A stretch of DNA of 64,000 nt from Epiperipatus broadwayi. Lineage: Eukaryota; Onychophora; Udeonychophora; Euonychophora; Peripatidae. This document shows positions 50,770 to 61,028 of the stretch, one piece after another. The notes beneath the pieces are model-generated. The model searched no databases. It saw only the letters and a list, made by a program, of their open reading frames with translations, and was not told the DNA's origin. The stretch is taken from the NCBI GenBank assembly GCA_028023455.1, contig JAQFVV010000206.1:1719361-1783360 (forward strand), in the 5' to 3' direction. The translations under genes were made by a program, and so were the position numbers. Position 1 is the first letter of the stretch. Each line of letters opens with the position of its first letter.

Positions 50770-51425
50770 TTGACATATATTTAAATCATACTTGTCAAAA
50801 ACTCCCAGTATTTAAGAGAACAATTATGTTCTCTATAACACTAGAAGATATGGCAGGTAATATTTAAAGGTATGATTTATCATATGCATGCATGTTTGGG
50901 AAATATTAATATTAGTTCAGAACATTTTAATCAACTATATATAAACTGATCTCATTTACTAAATATGTCATGATCAAGGGATATCCCATATAATTAGCTT
51001 TACTGAATTGGCTCATATAAAAAGATATTTCTTTAGGGAGTTGTGTAATAGGTTTTTGGCATAAATCATATGATTGTACTAGTGGAAATCCAACCAGATT
51101 TAATATAGAAAATCAGATTTTTTAAAAAATAACATTCTAGAAAAAGAGCCAGGAAACTTATATGTTAAAAAAAAAAAAAATGTTCACTAGTGTCTCATCA
51201 AGCTCACAAGAGCTTTTTTTTTTTTAATGTTTTCTCAAAAATATCTAACAAGTGAAATGAAAATGTCAGATCTGGTTGTTTTTTTTTTAGAAATAAGAGT
51301 TCTGTTTTTCTGTTTTAAAAGATAAATTATGTATACTAATTTGATTTTAAACTTTTGTCTTGTTTCAAGTTTGTTTTAAAGTCAGCTTTAATATACATAT
51401 ACACATGGATTTATATTTTTTTTAG
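50770..51425. other. Intron sequence, nothing recognised
   Basis: AT-rich sequence leading to the microexon acceptor, with poly-A and poly-T runs near 51168 and 51214. Confidence 0.6.
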
Positions 51426-51467
51426 CAAAACATCAGTCAAAGTGAAAGCATGGGAAATGTTGAACAG
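51426..51467 (+). CDS. CACNA2D: alpha2delta microexon, possible cassette exon
   Basis: A 42-base candidate exon (14 codons, QNISQSESMGNVEQ) with a pyrimidine-rich acceptor (tattttttttag) and donor cag/gtattc, phase 0 on both sides. It falls where vertebrate alpha2delta-1 and -2 have a length-variable hydrophilic loop between the PVFN block and the ILGVxGxDV strand. It supplies an N-I-S sequon, and the following exon begins with S-N-Q-T, a second sequon. With the exon the loop is longer than in vertebrate alpha2delta-1; without it, shorter. Skipping would keep the frame, so alternative use is plausible but not shown. Because the peptide itself is not conserved, this is the least certain of the five exons. 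Confidence 0.6.
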
Positions 51468-51769
51468 GTATTCATCTATTAATATTTTAAAGCTTTTAAA
51501 AATAAAGAAACTACTCACTTTAATATTTTAAATACTTTTTATTTATTTACTTTCCACTTTTAGTTATTTATATATTTACTGTTTATTGTTCTTATGTCAA
51601 CTTGTTTCTTTTTGTTCAATTTTTATATGATTGCTATAGAATATAATTCTTAACATCTTTTGGTAAAAAAGAAATTTTATGCATTTTCTCTCAGTCAAAT
51701 TTTAATGGTGATCAGAAAATCATATTTCACAAACTTTTAAAAAAATCATCAACAATATTTTGTCAAATG

Positions 51770-52260
51770 GCCAGGTAGAGAGTAATCTCATCATCAATTC
51801 ATCCATTCTCTTATTCATTCACTTTATTGCCCAGCTCTTCAATTCTATATAATTCTTCCCATTTCTTATATCATTCAACAATGTCAATCTCTTTTCTTCT
51901 TTCTTCTTATTTCCACTCACCATTCCCTCCATAACATTTTTAGTAAACTATAATTTCTTTTAATATATGTCCGATCCAGTTTCTCTCTTTGATTTCCTCA
52001 GCCAATCTTTTTTTTTTCATTTACTCTTTTTAAAACTTCTTCATTTGTTATTTTATACATCTCACTGATTGTTTCCATTCTTCTTCATGTCCACATCTCA
52101 AAGGTTTCCAGATTGTTTCTGATTTTATTATTTGTTGTCCACATTTCACAATCATACATTAATAAACTCTGCATATAGCATTTAATTAATCTTTTACCAT
52201 AATTCTCTAATTAGCATCAAAAATTAAACTTTTACAGAATATTGTATAATGATTCATTTA
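51770..52260 (-). mobile_element. Non-LTR retrotransposon relic, C-terminal region
   Basis: The minus strand gives EVWTCRRMETISEMYKITNE, EVLKRVNEKKRLAEEIKERN and WIGHILKEIIVY. The pattern E-x-W-x-x-RRM-x2-IS-x3-K-x-TNEEVL-x-R, followed by WIGHIL, is the C-terminal region found in RTE-like and related elements of animals. Everything upstream of it is lost. Confidence 0.65.
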
Positions 52261-53230
52261 TGGATGTATTGTATAGTTAATGACAAAACAAATTCAAACA
52301 TCTTTTTTATTCATATGAAGTAGTAATCATAACTGGGACATAAAGTTAAAATTTTCAGTATAAATTAAAAACAAAAAGTATTTATAGAAAAGACATTGAA
52401 ATACTTATTAGTTTTAATTTATGGCTACTACAATATATTTAGGATTAATAATTGCCTAGGCTATGATTCAAGTGCAAAAATTATGAGTTAATTTTGAACG
52501 ATCAGAAGCATCCAATAGTTAAGTTATCTTATATTAAAAGACATTTTTTAGGAATTTTGCTGTTTGCTTCAAAAGAGAATTATTTAATACTTCTAATTAA
52601 ACAAGCATTATATAGATATGAAATATTTGAGTATAATTCCAGTCAATTATGAGTTATTTTATAGAACTTTTTCTATGATTCATGACATTCTCCTTTCAAA
52701 CATCTAATAACAGATTATTTTTACTAAAATAAATCTTTAAAATTATTTCATAATTAGAATCTTCTCAGGAGAAATTATTTGTAATTCTTGCCAATTCTAT
52801 TTTGATATTTTTATAAGTAAATAATGTTTATTTATAAATAACTTATTTTTAACTTTTATAAAATTATAAAATATATCATATATATGTTGGGAAGGATGGA
52901 ATCATTAAGTTAAAATAGGAAATAATTAAGCTAATCTTTATTTTGATTTATTTATAAATGAATAAATAATTAAATTATATATAAATAATTAAATACATAA
53001 TATTTATAAATAAATAAATGATTTATTCTAATATAAAAAATTTGAAAGAGTCAATATTAATTTAAATATAAATAAACCAAAGCATGTGAAGTAAAATCAC
53101 TCCTAATAAATGCATCATACAATAAAATGAATATATTTATTTATAAATGGGAAAAAATATACTATTTATTTATTTATTCATAATAAGCAAAAAAAAAAAT
53201 AATGCACATTTTTTTTACTCAAGTAATATG

Positions 53231-53270
<40 letters not shown>

Positions 53271-54080
53271 CTGATTGATCTGTAAAATGTCTGAAATGTT
53301 AACTTTTCTAATTTATTCCTATTTTTGTGGATAAATATTTAATTCTTGTCAAGAAGACTTCATTACTTGTATTTATTCTCACTATCCAATATTTAAAACT
53401 ATTTGCAATTTATATGATTGAGTGCTTAAAAACAAACCTTTTTGAAATAGTTGTAACTCATAGTGAATATCCTAAAAGATACCACTTATTATGTGTTATT
53501 TATAGATTTTGCCTGCTCTGTGGAATTCAGTTAATTAATTATTTTTTATTAATTATTTATTACAGTAGAAATTATCCACTTAATGAATAATATTTCTGCA
53601 CTGTAATTTTTACTACACCACATTCACAAGGTAGAGACTGGATTTTGTTCACTTTTAATACCTTGTGGAGGTGTGTACTCATAAAAATATGACCAAATAC
53701 ATCTTCTTCACATGTTTTTGATCATATGTTTATGATTACACCCCTTCACATGGTGTTAAAAGGGATAGAAATCAGTCTCTACCTTGTGTGAGAGTGATAT
53801 GGTGAAAATTACATTAAAGAAATGTTATTCATTAATGTCAGTTTAGTCTTGCTATTTAAGAAGATGTATGTAAATTGATTTGCCAATATTGTGTTTATAA
53901 GCATACTAATGATTGATTTAATGAACTATTTTAACATTGATTTAATACCTTCTATTATCAGTAGTACCACTAAAACAATCGTTTTTGTTGACAGAAATTA
54001 TGAGTCTTCTACTATGTTTACATCATTGAATGCAATCTATCTGAACAGATTAAAATTACATTATATATATATAAAGAATC
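52261..54080. other. Intron sequence, microsatellite only
   Basis: No gene recognised. A (TA)n run lies at 53234-53267. Open frames at 53327-53590 and 53891-54094 show no family resemblance. Near 53620-53790, accaca...caaggtagagactgg and a complementary block (ccagtctctaccttgtg-like) form an imperfect inverted repeat of about 70-bp arms. Confidence 0.5.
53234..53267. repeat. (TA)n microsatellite
   Basis: The longest dinucleotide run in the window, about 17 TA units. Confidence 0.95.
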
Positions 54081-54089
54081 TTATAGTGG

Positions 54090-54150
54090 TATAAAACACA
54101 TATACTTGCCATGCCTAGAACATGGATTCGAATCTAGTCTTAATAAATTT
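54090..54150 (+). repeat. Possible tRNA-derived SINE relic
   Basis: It contains catggattcgaatctagtct, a B-box-like sequence shared with the minus strand at 5980-6005. No A box or tail was fixed. Confidence 0.35.
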
Positions 54151-54939
54151 GATTTTTTTTTTATTAGAGTTACTTTTTAGGATATGTGACCAATAGTCAA
54201 TTTAGTTAATTATTTAATGTTAGTCAGTAAATGGATCTCTTGCTATTTTAGGTAAAGGGTAAAACAATAATGAAAAACTGCTCAAAATCTCATCCCTTTA
54301 GCAATTGGCAAGTCTATAGAAAAGTTGTTGTTTTTTTACCATTTTTATGAGAGACCATCATTCTGAATATATTACATATTTTATGCCATAAAATTTTTAC
54401 TCTATGTACATATTTTCAATAGGATCAGAAACAGCATTAAAAATGCATGCAAATATACTAAAGTAGAATGAATATGTGTGGATTCAAATTTAATAATGAT
54501 TGAATTTAAATTAAATTTTAAGATTATAAAAATTCTAAACCAAGAAGAGGTAAAATATTAATAAATTAAAGGATGTCATAGAATAAACATTTTCAAATTT
54601 ATTTGATAGAAAAATAAATATAAATAATAAACGGTAATTATTAGTCTAAATTTAAATACAAAATAAGAAATATTTTTAAAATATATAAAAAAGCTGCACA
54701 TAAATAGTATATGTAAATGCTAAAAGTCAATCAATGATTTATACTAGTGATTAAATGATTAATGCATGAAAAAAACGAATATAAATTTTGCATCAGGAGC
54801 ATATATGCATTCATATAAAAACGAAGATAATGAAAATGCATTGAATAAAATACAAAAGAAATAATAGACTTATTCTGACGATGATAGTTTGTGATTAAGA
54901 TTTTTAAAAAAAAAAAAATTACAGGCTGTTTTTAATACA

Positions 54940-56020
54940 TCTTGGAAACAGGATACAATATCTAAAGCATGGAAAAATCACTATTAGTGCCAATCAAAAG
55001 AAAATGTAAAACTTACAGAACTACTGTGCTAATTAAAATTTAGGCAAGGTCTTAATGAAAATTAGGAGTAAAAAAATTAAAAGCACAGATAGAAGAATAT
55101 TTTCAAGATGTAACTGGATTTAAAAAAAATAAAAATACCATTTCATCTCTCTACCTTATCACAGAACAATCCAGAAAAAAAAAAAGCTTATGTATGTTCT
55201 CTAGATTTTATGAATCATATGTAGTAGATATATCATAAAATAATTAATAGATTGTTTAAAGCTAATATATGAAAATTTAAAAGTATCTGAGAATGTATGA
55301 AGAAATTGAAAGCTGATTTAATATTAGAAAAGGCATAAAATAAGTATACCCAATCTCATTAAGAATAATAGATAAAATCAAAGAAATGCAAAAGAATATC
55401 AAATGCAAAGAATAAGAATAAATATTTTAAAATATGCCAATGCCTTAGTAATCATTGGAAAGAGAAAGAAAATTAAAATTACTTGATCATATATATCAAA
55501 TAACTCTCAGAAACTAAAAGTCCTAATTTTTGATATTGTTTAAATCATAACAAAGAAATAAACTGCATATAATATTAATGGATGGCATTAAATAATTGGG
55601 TAACAATAAATGGAATTCTTTCACTTTCAATGATAGACACAACTATAGAAAAATGGTAAAGTAAACTCTAATGATGTTGTATCAATGGATTTAGATGTTG
55701 ATGAAGAACATATGGAAAGTTTAACAGACATAATATGTATTGCTAAGTACTTAGAAGAGAGATATAGTGAAGTAAAAGAATTACAAATTAATGTAGATTT
55801 GAATTAGTTTATTGCAGAATAAAATTCCATGGTTTAAATTTACTAATGAAAATAAGATGTATTGAAAAGATAGAAAAAATATACAAATATTTTGTATAAT
55901 AGATATAAACCCTCATTTGTGTTAATAGAATGAAAAAGAGCAAAGATTATGATTGAAATGGATTCTATAATGATACTAGGATAGAAAAGAAAAAGATGAA
56001 ACTGAAATGATGTCAGGGAA
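54940..56020 (+). mobile_element. Decayed non-LTR retrotransposon reverse transcriptase
   Basis: Across frames the + strand gives ISKAWKN (about 54958), LKAQIEEYFQDVTGFKK (55079-55130), SLYLITEQSRKKK, AYVCSLDFMNHM, FNIRKGIK (about 55328) and LKYANALVIIGKRK (about 55430, in place of the FADD region). This follows the order of the reverse transcriptase fingers and palm (IPKAWK, LKxxIxxxLxxxQAGFRxG, YVCFLDFxKAYD, F-x-IxRGIKQGD, FADDxVIIG). Stops and shifts are frequent; this is one of the oldest copies. Confidence 0.6.
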
Positions 56021-56365
56021 TTAGCTGAAAATTTATAAAGTTTTATAGAATTAATATGGATTTTTAGGGACTGTTATGGCAGGCTAAATATTTTTTTTGT
56101 AATGTATATTATGAGTTAAAGAATGGTCATTCATTTTTTTTCATCATCAGCAGTTGTGATTTTAGAACAATAAATTTAATTTCATTTGCATCAAAAATAT
56201 TATTGAAAATATTTGAAAAGAAGTTTGTATTCAGAAAAATAAATGAATAAGAACAATATCAGAGATACAGTAGCACTACTCAGTGCAAGCCAGAGTAATT
56301 AATAAATACAGGAATTAGGCATAAAATCTGTATCTATTGCCTATTCCTCCAATATTCCCAGACTA

Positions 56366-56390
56366 GTTTCTAGCTTGTGACTTTCATCAG
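56366..56390 (-). other. Hammerhead-like core motif (CTGATGAA-hairpin-GAAAC)
   Basis: On the minus strand it begins CTGATGAAAGTC, continues ACAAGCTA and ends GAAAC. AGT and GCT pair weakly (A-T, G-C, T-G). Left arm of the foldback. Confidence 0.35.
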
Positions 56391-56715
56391 TGAGGAGCCT
56401 TAGATTTGAGAGCACTGCACCTAGATCTTAGGATCCAATGCAACCCTTTCAATTCTAGCTCATTAGTTTGTATAATCGTATAGATCTGAACTCAGTTCAG
56501 CATCTATACTGTTTGTATTAAAGAACCAAGGACACCAAAAAATATGGATGCTGAACTAAGTTATCTATATGACTATACAAGCTAATGAGGTTGAATTATG
56601 TTTTCATTTTGGACTCAAAGCTTTATAGTTAGCTAATGGTATAAAAGGTGGCTACTTGAGAGTTGTGTTGAATCCTAAGATCTAGGTACAGTGCTCTCAG
56701 ATCCAAGGCTCCTCA

Positions 56716-56740
56716 CTGATGAAAGCCAAAAGCTAGAAAC
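56716..56740 (+). other. Hammerhead-like core motif (CTGATGAA-hairpin-GAAAC)
   Basis: It begins CTGATGAAAGCC, continues AAAAGCTA and ends GAAAC. AGC pairs with GCT. Right arm of the foldback. Confidence 0.35.
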
Positions 56741-57309
56741 TAGTCTGGGGATATTGGATGAGTAGGCACTAGATAGGAATTTTATGCACAAACTTTCCTG
56801 CATCCTTTGATTAGTCAGGCTTGCATTGAGTGGTGCTAGTGTCTGGAAAGTTTTGCTTTTGTGTAAATAGCTTGTGTAAGCATAAAGAGTGGTGATAATG
56901 TGCTGTTTATTGGTTAATTAGAGATATACATAGAAACTTACTGAGTTAATATTTTTTCATTGATTTTTAAAAAGTTTTAAAAAAGAGAATTCAATTGTTT
57001 TTATGTATATTTTAAAGAAAAAATGTACACACTGAAAGGGGATATGATTGTTTAAAAACCTTTATCACTATAAAAGTGCATTTGTAATGCTAGTTTGTTT
57101 GTTTTTGGCATAGGATGTAGTGTTGGATGGAAGGTTTTTTTTAAGTTTTGTTTTAATCAATATTTATTGAAACATTTTTATGTAAATGTGGTATTGATAA
57201 AAATGGAATTAACATTGTGGGTAAGAAAGTTCAGTGCATTAGTTGTGACTCAACTTAGTTATCATAACTAAACTCAGGGTGAAAACTATGTGCTTAAATT
57301 AACAGGATT

Positions 57310-57740
57310 AGTTAAATATAGGGGATTTAAACACAGACTTTCAAGCACCCTTCAACTGTCCATACTATCTCATACCATACCACACACATGCAGAAAAGTT
57401 AAATAATCATCAATATACATATTTCATGCTGAACTAGCACTCATCATTTAATCCAGATTATCATCTCCCACATATATATATATAATCAGTGCTCAATTTA
57501 TATTAAGATAGCAAATCTTCATACTTTAATGGATTGGCTTCAATCTACTCTAACCTCCAGCTCTTCAGCCATACATCCCATTGAAAATCTGATAATTGGA
57601 ATGCCTTCTATGCTGATGGGAATATTATTGTTATGCCCAGGTTATGCCCATGTGTGTTGTCATGGGTATCAGTGATATGAGATAGTGTGAATAGTTGAAG
57701 GGTGCTTGAAAGTCTGTGTTCAAATTCCCTGTATTTACAA
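57310..57740. mobile_element. Foldback of the 37.8-39.1 kb repeat family
   Basis: Terminal arms 57310-57387 and 57666-57740 are inverted; both contain acagactttcaagcaccctt or its complement. The interior (57400-57545) matches 37920-38085, including agtgctcaatttatattaag and gcaaatcttca. It shows that the array unit also exists as an independent palindromic element. Confidence 0.7.
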
Positions 57741-58367
57741 TTAAGCTCCAGGTATATGAATAATGCCTGTATTTCAATATTAAGATTAGTTAAAATAAAT
57801 AATCAAATGGTTTATTGTTTAGGAGTTCATAAAAAGTGAAATGACAGAGCAAGACCATGACCTATAAACTTTGACCTCCAGAGTCTGCCATTTTCCCATG
57901 CCCCAAACTAAACAGAGTTAAAATTAATTATAGGTGATGACAATAAAAAAATTTAGTGACAAATTATAAGGAATTTTAAAAACAGGTTAATTATTTTCAA
58001 TTATTTAAAAAGTTTTTCTGGAAATAGACATCCTGTCAAAAATATTGGGATGAGTTAATTTGTAGAACATTAAGAAAAGATCTGATTGAATGTTTTTTTA
58101 TATGGTGTTATATAAATGTGAAAAGATGGAAGGGTGTTTATTTTTAGCCTCATAAAAGAATTGAAAATATAAATAGAAAGGTATTCATTGTATTATTTAA
58201 ATATTAAAGAAAATAAGTGAGTTTTTTATTATTATTATTGTAATTATGAAATGTAAAAAAATAGATTGAATATATATTTAGAGTCAAAGAAATTTATTAT
58301 GATTATATTGAGACTTTATAGGATAAAATATAAAAAGACATGACTAGAAAAATATTATGACTTAAAG

Positions 58368-59117
58368 CAGTGGTCTTTAATCTTTTCACACCTGTGGGAC
58401 CAGCAAAAGAAGAATAAGATTTCATGGACCAGCAGAAGTCTACAGATAAATTTTCTTAAAGATGTAAGCCTTAGATGAGCATAATTGTTATAATTGACCA
58501 AAACAACACACTAGTTACTGTGTATTGTAATGGTGTTGCTTACCTTCACATGCTGAACACTCATTCTCAAGTTGCACAGTCATAGGAAACTATAATAACA
58601 ATCATTCTCATTAATGTGTCTGCATTGCTATGTTTATTATTTCACTGTTAAAACATGCAAGAATAAAATGTTATTCACCTGAATGTTGGGAAATATCACA
58701 GCTAGTGTAATTACATGACAATGATTATGATAAATGTAATATCTGTATTTAATGTTAAATATACAAGCTGAAGTAATATATATATATATATGGAGTTTGT
58801 ATAATAAAAAACTTTTTTTTTAATTTTGAATTTTTTTTAGAAAAATAAAAAATTTAATTCTACCCCCCATAAACATCTGTGATAACTACAAAAACAAATT
58901 AATTTATGTATGATTGATTAGATTTTGTTTTCATTCTGTTTTTTTTTTTAATTGTGTAAAAATGAGATGAAAAAATAAATAAAAATTGTTTATATTAATT
59001 AAAAGTTTAAAATCTTATTATTTTGTTATTACAAACTTTCCTGCCAGTCTAGCACAGATCGGCAGAAAACTTCTGTGGCTCTGCACCAGTCCATGGACCC
59101 AGGGTTGAAGACCACTG
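58368..59117. mobile_element. Non-autonomous hAT element with perfect 8-bp target duplication
   Basis: The 8-mer acttaaag is at 58360-58367 and 59118-59125. The ends are cagtggtctttaatctt at 58368 and, on the other strand from 59117, cagtggtcttcaaccct. The CAGTGGT(T)CT start is the classic end of many animal hAT elements. The left inner part (cacctgtgggaccagcaaaa) and the right inner part (ggtccatggactggtgcaga on the minus strand) are the usual subterminal hAT sequences. No transposase is encoded. Length is 750 bp. Confidence 0.9.
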
Positions 59118-59125
59118 ACTTAAAG

Positions 59126-60678
59126 GAAGTAGTTGTAAATGTCTGAAAATTAAAACAGTTTGTTTCTTTGATTATATTACTTTGTAATTAATAAGTAAAC
59201 ATTTAATAAAAATAAATAATTCTCCAAAATAATATTTTTCACATATAATTCTATGTACCATCTTATTACTTTATATAATGATTTTTAATTATTGGTATGT
59301 GTACTTCCTGAAATATCAATCAGGAGATGATGATGATGGTGTCATCTAATACATTCTAATAATAATATTTAATAAAAATATTATTTATAAACTAAAATAT
59401 TTATTTCAAAAAATCCAGAATTATATACAATTTTAATTTGAAGTGCATTTACCAAGCAATTTATCAATACTACATAATCGAAGTACTGAAGAAGATATAT
59501 TAAAATAGTTGAAACATCACAAATAGTAAAACAAAACATCTATTTTTTTAATATATTACTTTATAATTAATAAATAAATATTTATAAAAATAAATTATTT
59601 CTCCAAAAATACTTTTTCTATACTCTTATATGTAATATCTCATTCATTTATATCAGTGATGTCAAGCCTAGGATGTGTTTACTTGTAAAAATATGAACCA
59701 GAATATTTAGAAACATACAAAAAATAAATAGCATAATAATGTGGAAAAAAATATATACATTCACTGACTAATGTAATGTAATTTTTAAGGTTGCCTGTAG
59801 CATATTTATCTGAATTTGTCATATTTTTAAAGTAAATATATATGTAAAACCTGATCACCAATAATAATCTTTTTTTTTGGATTGCTTATTTACTCTTATA
59901 CACAAACCATACTAATTACACATATTTTGTTAATGGGAGAAGTATAATTTATGAAAATTGATTTTCAAAAGGCACACAAATGAAAAAAATGTTAAAAAAA
60001 CACTGACTTATAAGTAACAGCAGATCCAATACATTATTGTAAATCTCATATTATAAAAGCATCATATATATTCATACCTTTTGAAATATAGTTATGATAT
60101 ATAATAGCAGTACATATTGCTCATTCAAAATGCAACATTATTTGTGAGTGCAGTCAAAACATATATAGAAGTTTGCAATGAAGTGTCTAAATAAAGGAAT
60201 GGATTGTAATTATATAAATTGATAAGCAAAATAAGAACATAGAAAGGATTTTATGGCATTGATATAGAATAATTAATTGGATGGGTTTACTATGGGCTCC
60301 CTATCTAAACTATATTTCTAATTAAGATCTAAAATTCATATCCAAAGTTTATTCAATCTACATCAGGCCCCTATTAGCATCTAATATTAAATACCAGATT
60401 AATTAGATATATTTTCATGTGCTGCCCCTACAGTGAAAACAAGATTGTGATATGACAAGCTTCAGTACTAGTGAAGGAGATTTTATGCAGCTAATGATAT
60501 AAGCCTATGATTTGCCTTTATTTAAAATTTATTAATTTCAGACAATAAATTAAACAGACAAATTTGATAATTTTCTTAGATTTAGAGATTATTTTAGTAA
60601 AATTTATTTCTATTAATCCTAATATAGTTAGAAATAATAACTTTTTGTAATTTAAAAAAAAATTTTTTTTTGAAACAG
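59126..60678. other. Intron sequence, nothing firm
   Basis: AT-rich. At 59486-59515 there is a degraded hairpin motif (ctgaagaagatat, then gttgaaac). A gatgatgatgatgg string near 59324 could be a retrotransposon 3' end, without further support. Confidence 0.5.
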
Positions 60679-60756
60679 AGTAATCAGACCTTGCTAGGAA
60701 TTGTGGGAATTGATGTCAGAATTTCTGATCTCACAAAACTCATACCAAAAAAAAAA
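60679..60756 (+). CDS. CACNA2D: alpha2delta exon (LLGIVGIDV segment)
   Basis: 26 codons, beginning SNQTLLGIVGIDVRISDL and ending in three lysines before donor gtaagt; acceptor tttttttgaaacag; phase 0. The block hydrophobic-L-G-V-x-G-x-D-V followed by a short helix and L-x-P is a hallmark of the Cache domain of alpha2delta proteins. The run of A at 60747-60756 that codes the final lysines replaces the R-Y/F-x residues usual in vertebrate paralogues. The N-Q-T at codons 2-4 is an N-glycosylation sequon, fitting an extracellular loop. Confidence 0.93.
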
Positions 60757-60953
60757 GTAAGTTTAGATTTTTTTTTGCATGTGTTTGATAACTTTTTTTT
60801 TTAAAATATAAAGTTATTAAAAAAATTATTTTACAATTAAAAATGAAAATACAAATTTGTTATGATTGATAAGTATATCTTTATGATATTACAAAATAAT
60901 GTATTTTCAATTCCTTTTTTTTAAATCGTATTATATATCTTGCTTAATTTTAG

Positions 60954-61028
60954 TTAGGACCATCTGGCTATGCATTTATGATTAATCACAATGGATATGT
61001 TCTATTTCATCCTGAATTAAAAGAACAG
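60954..61028 (+). CDS. CACNA2D: alpha2delta exon (GYAF..NGYVLFHPEL segment)
   Basis: 25 codons between cttaattttag and donor gtaagc, phase 0, separated from the previous exon by an intron of only 197 bases. The peptide LGPSGYAFMINHNGYVLFHP is followed by ELKEQ. G-Y-x-F-x-I-x-x-N-G-Y-V-L-x-H-P-x-L is the most conserved signature of the alpha2delta Cache domain and identifies the gene on its own. The next conserved block of the family was searched for by eye in the remaining 3 kb and not found, so the next intron is at least 2.9 kb. Confidence 0.94.

Larger units (their letters stand above)
56262..56850. mobile_element. Foldback element, ~195-bp arms
   Basis: The left arm, 56262-56455, returns in reverse complement at 56655-56850. 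Outer blocks are cactactcagtgcaagcc on the left and its complement at the right; inner blocks include cctagatcttagga. The central 200 bases are again partly palindromic (gttcagcatctata and its complement). A solo arm of the same family lies at 47862-48050 and a degraded one near 49160-49380. Both arms carry the CTGATGAA..GAAAC hairpin motif. No coding frame. Confidence 0.8.
31563..61028 (+). other. CACNA2D: Voltage-gated calcium channel alpha2delta subunit gene, internal part (five exons)
   Basis: The span covers five exons and four introns of about 11.9, 7.8, 9.2 and 0.2 kb. All exons are multiples of three and all junctions are phase 0 with AG acceptors and GT donors, so the joined frame has 112 codons with no stop. 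From family knowledge, alpha2delta subunits are extracellular, membrane-anchored auxiliary subunits of Cav1/Cav2 channels with a VWA domain followed by Cache domains; they raise channel surface expression. The visible part corresponds to the first Cache region after the VWA domain. No VWA exon was recognised in the first 31.5 kb and no following exon after 61028, so the gene must extend beyond both ends. Introns are filled with transposon relics. Assignment to the family is firm; the choice of an alpha2delta-1/-2-like rather than -3/-4-like paralogue is by eye only. Confidence 0.88.

Noticed and set aside
55670-55808. Open stretch with MDLDVDEEHMESLTDIICIA, considered as a host exon
   Set aside because: It lies in a decayed retrotransposon, has no convincing splice borders and does not match any alpha2delta segment.
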